Below, piece after piece: positions 1 to 6,963 of a stretch of DNA of 7,686 nucleotides (its first letter is position 1; each line of letters starts with the position of its first letter). This stretch comes from Candidatus Kapaibacterium sp. (GTDB lineage Bacteria; Bacteroidota; Ignavibacteria; Kapaibacteriales; UBA2268), in the NCBI GenBank assembly GCA_027858275.1, contig JAQIDA010000232.1:1-7686 (forward strand), read 5' to 3'. The notes beneath the pieces are model-generated. The model was not told the origin of the DNA. It saw only the letters and a list, made by a program, of their open reading frames with translations, and ran no database searches. Made by a program: the position numbers and the translations under genes.

Positions 1-1476
1 ATTAAAGATAACGCGAATATTCTTTTTCCCGGCTTACAGATTGAAGACTCAAACACTTTCCGAGTGACTCGCGACGCGGATATAGAAATTGCCGACGATG
101 AAGCTGAAGATCTTCTCAAAGAAATTGCCGAGCAAATAATTCAAAGAAGATGGGGCACCGCGCCCGTCAAACTTGAAGTAAGTGAAAATATGCCCGATTA
201 TCTGCTGAGAATGCTCTTAGACGCTCTGGAATTGGAGGAGAATGATCTATATATTCACGATCGTCCCCTAAAATTGCCCGATTTTATGCAATTAGTCGAT
301 TTAGATATCCGACATCTGAAAGATACTCCGTTTCAGACAAGAATACTGCCTGAATTGATAAAAGAAAATATGTCTATCTTCAACGCTGTAAAGAAGAAGG
401 ACTTGCTTGTTCATCATCCCTTTGATTCATTCACAAACAGTGTCCTGAACTTCCTCAAGTCCGCTTCGGTCGATCCTGACGTGATCGCGATCAAGATAAC
501 TTTATATCGTACCGGTTCAAATTCTCCCATAGTGAAAGCCCTGATGAAGGCCGCGGAAAACGGCAAAGAAGTAACGGCCTTTGTCGAGCTGAAAGCTCGA
601 TTCGATGAAGAAAACAATATGTCTTGGGCAAGGGAACTTGAGCACATGGGAGTACATGTCATCTACGGAGTGCTCGGTTTGAAAACTCATTGCAAAATTG
701 CAGTTGTTGTAAGACGTGAGAACAAGAGGTTGAATACTTATCTGCATCTGTCAACAGGCAACTATAATTATACTACATCACAGATTTATACTGATATCGG
801 ACTGTTCACTACAGACGAGTTGATGGTCGAAGACGCGATCAATTTGTTCAATTATCTCACCGGATATTCCAACCATAAAAACTGGAATCGTTTTCTTGTA
901 GCCCCGATTAATATGCGAGAGCAGATAATCCAATCGATTAACCGAGAAGCGGAACTGCACACAGAAAAGAATCCGGGGATGATCTTCGCGAAAATGAACT
1001 CTCTCGCTCATGCCGAAGTCATCCGAGCATTATACAAAGCATCGCAAAAGGGTGTTAAAATCAAGCTTTTGGTTCGAGGTATATGTTGTTTAAAACCGGG
1101 AATGCCCGGGGTCAGCGACAATATTGAAGTCAGAAGTGTTATCGGACGATTCTTGGAACACAGCAGAATATTTTATTTCAAAGCCGGCGGTAAAGATGAG
1201 TACTATCTCTCCAGTGCCGATTGGATGACTCGCAATCTTCATAAAAGAGTTGAATTAGCATTCCCGATTCTATCAAAAAATCTCCGGAAACAGCTCGGCG
1301 AGCTTTTGAATACATATTGGGATGACAACAGTAAATCATGGGAATTGAGCGAGGACGGTAGCTATAAGTTGCTGCAAATAACAAAAGACAGCAAGAAATT
1401 ATCCGCCCAAGAATATCTGTTGCGCAAAACGATAAAATCCAAAAAAAAGAAAAAACACGGATTTATTCCTTATTAA
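1..1476 (+). CDS. ppk1: polyphosphate kinase 1, C-terminal part (5' end outside window)
   Basis: Polyphosphate kinase reversibly transfers the terminal phosphate of ATP to a growing polyphosphate chain through a phosphohistidine. The frame is open from base 1 (IKDNANILFPGLQIED...), so the start lies upstream; about 491 codons are present, against about 690-700 for the family, so roughly 200 N-terminal residues are missing. The conserved FRVTRDAD motif is at 58-81. Residues matching E. coli PPK1 fall at exact spacing: Arg375 (codon 508-510, in TLYRTGS), Arg405 (598-600, in KARFDEENN), phospho-acceptor His435 (688-690, in GLKTHCK), His454 (745-747, in LHLSTGNYN), Tyr468 (787-789), Arg564 (1075-1077) and His592 (1159-1161, in FLEHSR). 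GICCLKPG and SADWMTRNLHKRVE mark the C-terminal domains. The enzyme should therefore be active. It ends in a lysine-rich tail (KSKKKKKHGFIPY). A 45-nt gap without a visible terminator precedes the peptidase gene, so read-through is possible. Confidence 0.97.
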   Translation: MKDNANILFPGLQIEDSNTFRVTRDADIEIADDEAEDLLKEIAEQIIQRRWGTAPVKLEVSENMPDYLLRMLLDALELEENDLYIHDRPLKLPDFMQLVDLDIRHLKDTPFQTRILPELIKENMSIFNAVKKKDLLVHHPFDSFTNSVLNFLKSASVDPDVIAIKITLYRTGSNSPIVKALMKAAENGKEVTAFVELKARFDEENNMSWARELEHMGVHVIYGVLGLKTHCKIAVVVRRENKRLNTYLHLSTGNYNYTTSQIYTDIGLFTTDELMVEDAINLFNYLTGYSNHKNWNRFLVAPINMREQIIQSINREAELHTEKNPGMIFAKMNSLAHAEVIRALYKASQKGVKIKLLVRGICCLKPGMPGVSDNIEVRSVIGRFLEHSRIFYFKAGGKDEYYLSSADWMTRNLHKRVELAFPILSKNLRKQLGELLNTYWDDNSKSWELSEDGSYKLLQITKDSKKLSAQEYLLRKTIKSKKKKKHGFIPY

Positions 1477-1521
1477 TAACGAAAATAATTAGATTTAATA
1501 AATACTCATTGAAAGAATACA

Positions 1522-4140
1522 ATGCTAATTAAGAAAACATTGATTGTGTTTGTCTCGCTTATTGTATTTGTAAGCACGGCATATAACACAGAGGCCAAAA
1601 AAGAAGAATCCGGCAAAATTATCAAAATTGACAACTGCCTCAGAGCAGGTGATTTCAGCCCTATTTATCCGATTTTTAGCGAATTTGAAAACACTAAAAA
1701 CAACAAATTTGAACTGAGAGACCTTCTAAAGGCAAATTATATTGATATCATTAAAGTAACTCCGAACGCCGATGATGAGCTGAAATTTGAAGATCAAACA
1801 TTTAAATGGACGGCTGTTGAAGCTGATGACGGCAAATTCAAAGAGCAATCCGATGAAGCATTTGACAAAATCGTATACTATGCCGCATATTTCAATACTG
1901 ACAGATTCACAAAAGCAACTATAAAAGTCAGTTCACATCACCTGTTCGAAGTTTATCTCGACGGTGAAATGATCAGCTCCAAATACTCCGTAGATACGAA
2001 GAAAAAAGACAAAGGCAAGGCCTCAAAATCAATAGAAACTGAACTCGGCAAACATAGATTGATAATCAAAGTATTATATTCCGGCAAATGCGATTTAAAA
2101 AGATTTATCTCCGCTGAGATCAAGCTTGATGAAGAGTTTGAAAATGCTGATCTTTCTATATCGATTTCACCCGAAAGAATCATGAAAGTACAGGATATCT
2201 ACACAGGAACAAAAATCAGTTCCGCGCGGATTTCCCCTGAAGGCAGTATGACAATGCTGCGTTTCAAACGCTGGTTGCCCGAAGACAAATCAGAAACATG
2301 GACTGAAATCAGAAATATTGCAAGCGGGAAAACGATTAAATCCTTCCGCCGATCCAATGTTCGCTCTCTGACATGGGGAAACGACGACAAAACAATCATG
2401 TATAAAGTTTCTTCAGGCAAAAAACAAAGTCTCTTCCTGTTCAATATAGAGACCAACATCGAAACTCCCGTACTTGAAAATATGGATAAGCTCGGAGCTT
2501 GCTATCTCTCGCCCGACAACAGTTTCGTCGTATACTCAATCAAACTAAAAGCCGACGATGAGACCGGTGCAATGCTGCGCACTTATGGTATGCAGGACAG
2601 ATGGCCGGGATTCCGCGACCGAAATTTCTTATACAAAGTTGATATTGCTTCCGGTCAGAAACGCCAACTCACTTTTGGAAGACAATCAACAGATATTCAC
2701 GACATCAGCCCCGACAGCAAAAGAATACTTTTTTCGACAAGCACACCCGATTATATTGAGCGTCCCTTCGACAAGCAGGACATGTTCATTCTCACTATCG
2801 ACAATATGAAGCTCGAAACATTATGGGAAAACAAACGATTCTCAGTCTCTGCCTCATTTTCTCCCGACGGCAAACAATTGCTGCTCACAGGCGGACCTTC
2901 GGCATTTGGCAAAACCGGAGAGAATATCGGCTCGCAAAAAATCGCCAACAACTACGATATGCAGTTGTATATCTATGATTTGGCAAGCAAAAAAGCAAGC
3001 CCGATTACTAAAAAATTCAATCCTTCTGTAAAGGGCTCGTTTTGGAGTCCGGTCGATAATAATATTTATATTCTCGGACAGGATGAGACATATTACAGAT
3101 TGTTCAAATATGCCGTTCTCAGCCAAACAATGTCCGGTATTGAATCAGGAGCCGATGTTTGCGGCAGTTTCTCCGTTGCCGCAAAAAAACTCGCCGCATG
3201 TTATACCGGAGTGTCAATGACATCTCCACGCAAAGCTTTCAGCATTGACCTTACAAACAATCAATTTAAAATCATAGCTGATCCGGAAAAAGAAACTTAT
3301 AAAAACGTAAAATTCGGACAGACAGAAAATTGGGACTTCAAAAACAAAGACGGAGTAAGAATCGAAGGCCGAGTTTATTATCCGCCCAATTACGATAAAT
3401 CTAAAAAATACCCACTAATAGTATACTACTACGGCGGCACATCGCCTGTCAGCCGCAGTTTCGGCGGACGCTACCCATTCAATATCTATACTGCCAACGG
3501 ATATATCGTATACGTACTTCAGCCGAGCGGCGCCACCGGATTCGGTCAGGAATTCTCCGCTGCGCACGTGAACAATTGGGGACTGACAGTCGCCGACGAA
3601 ATCATCAAAGGTACAAAAGAATTTCTCGCTGCTCACCAGTCGGCAGACCCGACAAAAGTCGGATGTATAGGAGCGTCTTACGGAGGATTCATGACAATGC
3701 TGCTTCAAACCCGAACGGATATTTACGCCGCCGCAATCTCACATGCAGGTATCAGCTCAATCTCAAGTTATTGGGGAGAAGGCTGGTGGGGATACGCATA
3801 CAGCGCAGAAGCTTCAGCAGACAGTTACCCCTGGAACAACCGCAAACTCTATGTCGATCAAAGCCCCTTGTTCAATGCCGACAAAGTGAAAACACCGATC
3901 ATGCTCCTTCACGGCACGGCCGATACAAATGTTCCGATAGGGGAGAGTCTCCAATTCTACGCTGCCCTGAAAATCCTCGGCAAAGAAGTAGAATTAATCA
4001 GAATAAACGGCTCTGACCATCTCGTAGTCAAGCACAGCCAACGCATAGAATGGCACAACACTATTATTGCATGGTTCGGCAAGTGGCTAAAGGAATCCCC
4101 CGCGAGATGGGATAACTTGTATCCCGAAAAAAATTATTGA
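1522..4140 (+). CDS. secreted S9 family (prolyl oligopeptidase/DPP-IV-like) serine peptidase
   Basis: This is an exported serine peptidase of 872 aa, probably cleaving short peptides in the periplasm or at the cell surface. Residues 1-25 are a Sec signal peptide (Lys-Lys, a hydrophobic run, then TEA before KKEES). Residues about 130-200 form a beta-rich module (KVSSHHLFEVYLDG, then GKHRLIIKV) that looks like a PA14/galactose-binding-type sandwich, an extra domain ahead of the propeller. Residues about 230-590 are a WD40-like beta-propeller with ISPEG, LSPDN, ISPDS (about 395) and FSPDG (446-450) blade motifs. The alpha/beta-hydrolase domain is about 600-865. It shows YYYGGTSP at the oxyanion site (635-642), nucleophile Ser719 in GASYGGF, Asp801 in HGTADTNVP and His833 in GSDHL, a complete triad. 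The start at 1522 has a weak GAAAG 6 nt upstream and gives a clean signal peptide. I see no C-terminal secretion-sorting domain. The exact S9 subfamily and substrate cannot be fixed by eye. Confidence 0.93.
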   Translation: MLIKKTLIVFVSLIVFVSTAYNTEAKKEESGKIIKIDNCLRAGDFSPIYPIFSEFENTKNNKFELRDLLKANYIDIIKVTPNADDELKFEDQTFKWTAVEADDGKFKEQSDEAFDKIVYYAAYFNTDRFTKATIKVSSHHLFEVYLDGEMISSKYSVDTKKKDKGKASKSIETELGKHRLIIKVLYSGKCDLKRFISAEIKLDEEFENADLSISISPERIMKVQDIYTGTKISSARISPEGSMTMLRFKRWLPEDKSETWTEIRNIASGKTIKSFRRSNVRSLTWGNDDKTIMYKVSSGKKQSLFLFNIETNIETPVLENMDKLGACYLSPDNSFVVYSIKLKADDETGAMLRTYGMQDRWPGFRDRNFLYKVDIASGQKRQLTFGRQSTDIHDISPDSKRILFSTSTPDYIERPFDKQDMFILTIDNMKLETLWENKRFSVSASFSPDGKQLLLTGGPSAFGKTGENIGSQKIANNYDMQLYIYDLASKKASPITKKFNPSVKGSFWSPVDNNIYILGQDETYYRLFKYAVLSQTMSGIESGADVCGSFSVAAKKLAACYTGVSMTSPRKAFSIDLTNNQFKIIADPEKETYKNVKFGQTENWDFKNKDGVRIEGRVYYPPNYDKSKKYPLIVYYYGGTSPVSRSFGGRYPFNIYTANGYIVYVLQPSGATGFGQEFSAAHVNNWGLTVADEIIKGTKEFLAAHQSADPTKVGCIGASYGGFMTMLLQTRTDIYAAAISHAGISSISSYWGEGWWGYAYSAEASADSYPWNNRKLYVDQSPLFNADKVKTPIMLLHGTADTNVPIGESLQFYAALKILGKEVELIRINGSDHLVVKHSQRIEWHNTIIAWFGKWLKESPARWDNLYPEKNY

Positions 4141-4159
4141 TATTAGTTGTTTCTAAATA

Positions 4160-4196
4160 AAAAATCCCGATTCCGTAAAACAGAATCGGGATTTTT
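4160..4196. terminator. bidirectional intrinsic terminator between convergent genes
   Basis: A perfect 14-bp inverted repeat (4160-4173 and 4183-4196) encloses a 9-nt loop. The GC-rich core TCCCGATTC/GAATCGGGA is flanked by A5 on the left and T5 on the right, so transcripts from either strand end in a hairpin with a U-run. It lies 19 nt after the peptidase stop codon and 19 nt after the mce stop on the other strand, so it should terminate both units. Confidence 0.92.
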
Positions 4197-4215
4197 ATAT
4201 AATTCCGGCAAGCTT

Positions 4216-4617
4216 TTATTTCTCCTGACAAACTTCCATCAATACGCTGTTTGTGGACTTAGGATGCAAAAACGCGATAAGCATATCATGCGCTCCCGGT
4301 ACAGCTTCTTCGTTAATAAGTTTAATATCCTGTCCTCTCAGGCGATCAAGTTCATTGTTTACGTCGTCAGATTGAAAAGCGATATGGTGGATACCTTCAC
4401 CTTTTTTTGCGAGGAATTTTGCGATAGGAGAGGAATCGTCAGTAGGAGCGGTGAGTTCTACCAACACGTCGCCGACTTTGAATGAGGCTACGCTGACCTT
4501 CTGCTTTTCCACCACTTCTTTGTGAACTGATTCAAATCCAAAAATTTTCTTGAATGTTTCGATGCTTGCGTCAAGGTCTTTGACCGCTATTCCGATGTGA
4601 TTGATTGATTTTAACAT
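4216..4617 (-). CDS. mce: methylmalonyl-CoA epimerase (VOC superfamily)
   Basis: This enzyme interconverts (2R)- and (2S)-methylmalonyl-CoA, linking propionyl-CoA metabolism to succinyl-CoA through the B12-dependent mutase. The 133-aa protein has the family's usual length and two VOC beta-alpha-beta-beta-beta modules. The first module starts with INHIGIAVKDLD, and the second with GEGIHHIAFQSDD (73-85). By family comparison the metal ligands should be His7, Glu54 (VLVELTAP), His78 and Glu128 (VLMEVCQ); all are present. NHIGIAVKDL, VGD..VELTAP and GEGIHHIAF are characteristic of Mce rather than glyoxalase I. It is the last gene of the panD operon, 32 nt after the GlmU-like gene, with only a weak purine stretch (GGAAAAG) upstream of the start. 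No methylmalonyl-CoA mutase or carboxylase gene is in view, so the pathway context is inferred from the family. Confidence 0.93.
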   Translation of the reverse strand: MLKSINHIGIAVKDLDASIETFKKIFGFESVHKEVVEKQKVSVASFKVGDVLVELTAPTDDSSPIAKFLAKKGEGIHHIAFQSDDVNNELDRLRGQDIKLINEEAVPGAHDMLIAFLHPKSTNSVLMEVCQEK

Positions 4618-4649
4618 AGATTATGATTCTTTTCCGGGCTGTTGTACAA

Positions 4650-5426
4650 TTACACTGTATCTTCATTATTTTTCGTCAAATTATAGTATGCTTCGGCACG
4701 CTTGAGGTCTTCAGGAGAATTAATGCCCTGCAACTCGTCGAAAGTTGCTCCGGCAAAGGCTCTGACTGTCGCGCCCTTATCTCTTAGGATTGAAATTATA
4801 TCAGTGAGATAGTACTCGCCCTGAGCATTCGAGTTAGACACTTGTTTCAGCGAACTAAAAAGTTTCTCCGCCGACAAAACATACACGCCGCTGTTTATCT
4901 CTTTTACAAGTTTTTCCTCTTCAGAAGCATCCTTCTGCTCAGTAATTTTAGTAAATGCTCCGTCCTTGTCTCGGACAATTCGCCCGTAACCTGCCGGATC
5001 ATCAACAATAGTCGATAGTACGGATACATCTGCGGCAGCTGCGGTATGAGTCTCAATAAATTTTTCGAGCGTCGCCGCTGTCAGTAAAGGAACATCTCCG
5101 CAAAGTATCAGCACATTTCCGGCAAAATTTCTGAGTAGAGACTCAGCCTGATCCACGGCGTGACCCGTTCCGAGTTGTTCATTCTGTACGGCAAACTCAA
5201 TGTTGTTATAATTCGCGGACAAATATTCAATAACCGCTTCTTTTTTATATCCGACCACTGCGATATCGAGATCACTCCCGAGGCGACGAGTCATATCCGC
5301 AACGTGTCCTATCAAAGGTTTGCCTGCAAGTTCTGCCATAACTTTGGCCATGGAAGGATTTTTCATTCTTGTGCCTTTTCCGGCTGCAAGAATCACTGTA
5401 GATAGCTTCTGCTTATCACTGTTCAT
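4650..5426 (-). CDS. GlmU-like NTP (sugar-1-phosphate) nucleotidyltransferase, single domain
   Basis: A 258-aa cytoplasmic nucleotidyltransferase closest to the N-terminal uridylyltransferase half of GlmU, which makes UDP-GlcNAc from UTP and GlcNAc-1-phosphate. Visible motifs are LAAGKGTRM (13-21), QNEQLGTGHA (81-90), the metal-binding LCGDVPLL (Asp111), DDPAGYGRIVRD (142-153), EINSGVYV (176-183) and NAQGEYYLTDII. Full GlmU is about 450 aa; here the C-terminal left-handed beta-helix acetyltransferase is absent. The sequence ends normally after the family's GVNN-like site, so this looks like a genuine single-domain protein and not a truncation. Two motifs differ from E. coli GlmU: the nucleotide-binding LPKV is MAKV with a one-residue longer loop, and GVNNR is GINSPED. 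The enzyme could be a monofunctional GlcNAc-1-phosphate uridylyltransferase or a relative with another sugar. It lies 18 nt downstream of panD and its ribosome-binding site is poor, so translation may be coupled. Confidence 0.85.
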   Translation of the reverse strand: MNSDKQKLSTVILAAGKGTRMKNPSMAKVMAELAGKPLIGHVADMTRRLGSDLDIAVVGYKKEAVIEYLSANYNNIEFAVQNEQLGTGHAVDQAESLLRNFAGNVLILCGDVPLLTAATLEKFIETHTAAAADVSVLSTIVDDPAGYGRIVRDKDGAFTKITEQKDASEEEKLVKEINSGVYVLSAEKLFSSLKQVSNSNAQGEYYLTDIISILRDKGATVRAFAGATFDELQGINSPEDLKRAEAYYNLTKNNEDTV

Positions 5427-5444
5427 TTTTATCGATTTGCCTAT

Positions 5445-5837
5445 TTAGATTTGCTTCATTAGTTTGAACGGTTCAGTCGAATGTGAAATTTCTTTGATAT
5501 TATTTTTATCATCGACCATTACAAGAGTCGGCTTGTATGTTTCCATTTCTTTATCGGTCATATTGCAATAGCTGATGATAATAATTTCATCGCCGATTTC
5601 GCCTTTGCGAGCCACTGCTCCGTTGAGACAGAACACCCTGCTGCCGCGATCACCGGGAATGAGATAAGTTTCAAAACGCTCACCGTTATTGATATTAACG
5701 ATAGATACTTTCTCATAGGGGAGCATATCAGCCTTTTCCATTATGTCGGCATCCACCGTGAAACTGCCTTCATAATAGAGATTTGAGTCCGTAACTCGGG
5801 CTCTGTGTATTTTAGATTTCAGCATTATTCTCTGCAT
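5445..5837 (-). CDS. panD: aspartate 1-decarboxylase (pyruvoyl-dependent)
   Basis: PanD decarboxylates L-aspartate to beta-alanine, the precursor that PanC joins to pantoate to make pantothenate and then CoA. The 130-aa proenzyme aligns with E. coli PanD without gaps at its N-terminus. It self-cleaves between Gly24 and Ser25 (YEGSFTVD), the serine becoming the pyruvoyl cofactor. Lys9, His11, Arg54, Thr57 and Tyr58 (NNGERFETY) are conserved, as are GDRGSR and LNGAVAR. The start at 5837 is supported by GGAGAA 7 nt upstream and by matching E. coli numbering; the internal ATG at codon 5 is less likely. It is the first gene of a minus-strand operon with the GlmU-like gene and mce. No panB or panC is visible here, and no panZ/panM maturation factor is in the window. 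Confidence 0.96.
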   Translation of the reverse strand: MQRIMLKSKIHRARVTDSNLYYEGSFTVDADIMEKADMLPYEKVSIVNINNGERFETYLIPGDRGSRVFCLNGAVARKGEIGDEIIIISYCNMTDKEMETYKPTLVMVDDKNNIKEISHSTEPFKLMKQI

Positions 5838-5844
5838 TATTCAA

Positions 5845-5850
5845 TTCTCC
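5845..5850 (-). promoter_or_regulatory. panD ribosome binding site
   Basis: The minus strand reads GGAGAA with a 7-nt spacer to the ATG at 5837. This strong Shine-Dalgarno decides the start in favour of codon 1 over the internal ATG at codon 5. Confidence 0.7.
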
Positions 5851-5884
5851 GATTGAAAAACTTGTTGTTTTGGCGTATTGTTCA

Positions 5885-5890
5885 ATTATA
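5885..5890 (-). promoter_or_regulatory. candidate -10 hexamer for the panD operon
   Basis: The minus strand carries a perfect TATAAT about 48 nt upstream of the panD start, which would give a 5' leader of about 40 nt. No good -35 (TTGACA-like) lies at 17 nt upstream, and the region is AT-rich, so a chance match is possible. If the host uses a Bacteroidota-type sigma factor (TAnnTTTG), a different site may be used. Confidence 0.3.
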
Positions 5891-5981
5891 TCGAACATTA
5901 CTCCAAACCGAAAATTACGATATTTTTTATTCAGCATCAAACAAGTTTTTGAAAAACATATTTTGTTTTTGTATTATTATC

Positions 5982-6026
5982 AGATACTATATGGATTTAG
6001 ACGTATCTCTAGAGATAGTAGTATCT
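5982..6026. repeat. nested inverted repeats (possible operator or hairpin)
   Basis: A perfect 14-bp palindrome TATCTCTAGAGATA (6004-6017) sits inside a second perfect inverted repeat with 8-bp arms, AGATACTA (5982-5989) and TAGTATCT (6019-6026). The inner and outer arms share the TATCT/AGATA theme, so several pairings are possible. The site lies between divergent promoters, which suits a regulator binding site, but no regulator gene is nearby to link to it. Confidence 0.5.
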
Positions 6027-6197
6027 AGTTTTTTTACTTTGAATTTAAACTTTCGGAAAAGATAATCTTTTTATTATGTGAATATGATAAATAATGATAA
6101 ATTGCAGAAACGAGTCAGCTGACAAAGGAGTCCGCTTTTCTCTGTTTTCAAGCTCCGATCAGATCATTTTGAAATACTAATAATTGACATACAATAC

Positions 6198-6202
6198 AAG
6201 GA
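6198..6202 (+). promoter_or_regulatory. ribosome binding site deciding the start at 6208
   Basis: AAGGA with a 5-nt spacer precedes the ATG at 6208. It favours this ATG over an in-frame TTG at 6184, which would add eight residues in front of an otherwise ideal signal peptide. Confidence 0.75.
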
Positions 6203-6207
6203 TTACC

Positions 6208-6903
6208 ATGAAAAAGTTGATACTGCTTGCCGCGATTATCGTTCTCGCTTTCAACAGCCTTTCTGCCCAAACGATGAGAGAAGTGGCGGTAATTGACGTT
6301 AACCCCCAAAAACTCATGGAACAACATAACGATTATTACACAGAATTTTTCACTTCACGAAAAAGAACTATCTGCAAATATCATTGTATTGATCTAAAAG
6401 ACGTGGTAAAACCCTACACGACAAAACTCAGCAAGTTCGAATTAAAAAATCTGATTGTTGTCGCCGAATCTTTCTCGGGTGATCAGATCACGGCCTCCTT
6501 TGCCGATTTCAACAAAGACATTGTGTATGTTCCCCCTGTTCTTTTATTTGACGACGTCAGAGATGATGTTGAAGACACGGTGTTTTTTTTTGACAAGGAA
6601 GGCGAAGTAGGGACAGTAGATCTTAGTGGATTAGATGCCGAATTGAGAAAAATCAGACTTAGAAGTATCCATATGCAAATCAAAAATATCTCATCAGCGG
6701 AAAAATCGAGATTGTTCACTGACAGAGCCCTGATCTTTCCACAAGACAAATCAACCTCTCGCTGGATCGGCAACGTTAAATATTTGAGATTGTTTGTAGT
6801 TAAAAAGAGAGAAATCATCGAAACAGAGGAAGTAGAAACCGAAGAAGTCAAAACTGAGGAAGTAGAGGTCGAAGAAGTCAAAACTGACAAAGAGACAAAT
6901 TGA
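6208..6903 (+). CDS. secreted protein of unassigned family with acidic repeat tail (possible molybdopterin-oxidoreductase-like fold)
   Basis: A 231-aa protein I do not recognise by name. Residues 1-20 are a textbook Sec signal peptide (MKK, hydrophobic core, SLSA before Gln21). The mature part has two cysteines in CKYHC, then IDLKDVV, a hydrophobic strand LIVVAESFSGDQITASFADFN (82-101), and near the end ALIFPQDKSTSRWIGNVKYLRLF (174-196). That order resembles stand-alone oxidoreductase molybdopterin-binding (SUOX-type) domains, which read roughly 'L.dlL ... vv.a.DGY...fs..el ... l.vP.dk...RWv..V..i.v'. This is my inference from pattern and not a certain match; no molybdenum-ligand cysteine context is evident. 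Residues 205-229 are five 5-residue units rich in Glu and Val (ETEEV, ETEEV, KTEEV, EVEEV, KTDKE), probably disordered or extended. It appears to be a single-gene unit facing away from panD. Confidence 0.8.
   Translation: MKKLILLAAIIVLAFNSLSAQTMREVAVIDVNPQKLMEQHNDYYTEFFTSRKRTICKYHCIDLKDVVKPYTTKLSKFELKNLIVVAESFSGDQITASFADFNKDIVYVPPVLLFDDVRDDVEDTVFFFDKEGEVGTVDLSGLDAELRKIRLRSIHMQIKNISSAEKSRLFTDRALIFPQDKSTSRWIGNVKYLRLFVVKKREIIETEEVETEEVKTEEVEVEEVKTDKETN
6820..6894 (+). repeat. five 15-nt tandem repeats coding the acidic C-terminal tail
   Basis: Five in-frame 15-nt units encode ETEEV-like pentapeptides. Units 2 and 4 end in GAAGAAGTC, and units 1 and 3 in GAGGAAGTA, so a 30-nt higher-order period is visible and suggests duplication of a two-unit block. 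The fifth unit is degenerate (KTDKE). Such arrays can change in copy number by slippage without shifting frame. Confidence 0.75.
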
Positions 6904-6963
6904 TCCTGTTCAGATCCTTCCGGGTCTAACGTATCCGCTTACCAATCCAAATTATTTCCTGTT

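Larger units (their letters stand above)
5838..6207. other. AT-rich divergent intergenic region
   Basis: This 370-nt stretch lies between the divergent panD operon and the secreted-protein gene and should hold both promoters. I see no convincing gene in it. Its contents are a possible minus-strand TATAAT at 5885-5890, a nested palindrome at 5982-6026, a 10-bp palindrome GTCAGCTGAC at 6114-6123, and just after that an orphan AAAGGAG (6124-6130) with no start codon at proper distance. Bases about 6110-6165 are noticeably less AT-rich than the rest and could be transcribed leader for the gene at 6208. Confidence 0.6.

Noticed and set aside
1435..1460. Run of A bases near the end of ppk1 as a programmed frameshift site
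   Set aside because: The reading frame gives a normal lysine-rich tail and stop within a few codons; no extended alternative frame follows that would give a meaningful product.
3576..4016. 146-codon plus-strand frame inside the S9 peptidase
   Set aside because: It is an out-of-frame shadow of the catalytic domain, which carries the complete triad in the main frame; the alternative translation is Arg-rich with no motif.
4147..4485. Plus-strand open frame of 112 codons running through the terminator into mce
   Set aside because: It reads through the bidirectional terminator and is antisense to mce, whose motifs are unmistakable.
5805..6065. Open frame of 86 codons on the plus strand overlapping the panD start
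   Set aside because: It lies in AT-rich DNA, overlaps the well-supported panD 5' end in antisense, has no ribosome-binding site, and its translation is low-complexity with no recognisable domain.
6184..6207. In-frame TTG as an upstream start for the secreted protein, and the same bases as a perfect TTGACA -35 box
   Set aside because: The ATG at 6208 has AAGGA at ideal spacing and begins a canonical signal peptide. As a -35, a -10 at 17 nt would fall on the start codon, so it cannot drive this gene.
6483..6890. 135-codon minus-strand frame opposite the secreted protein
   Set aside because: Its Ser/Thr-rich start is just the complement of the GAAGAAGT repeats; the plus-strand gene has a signal peptide and a good ribosome-binding site.
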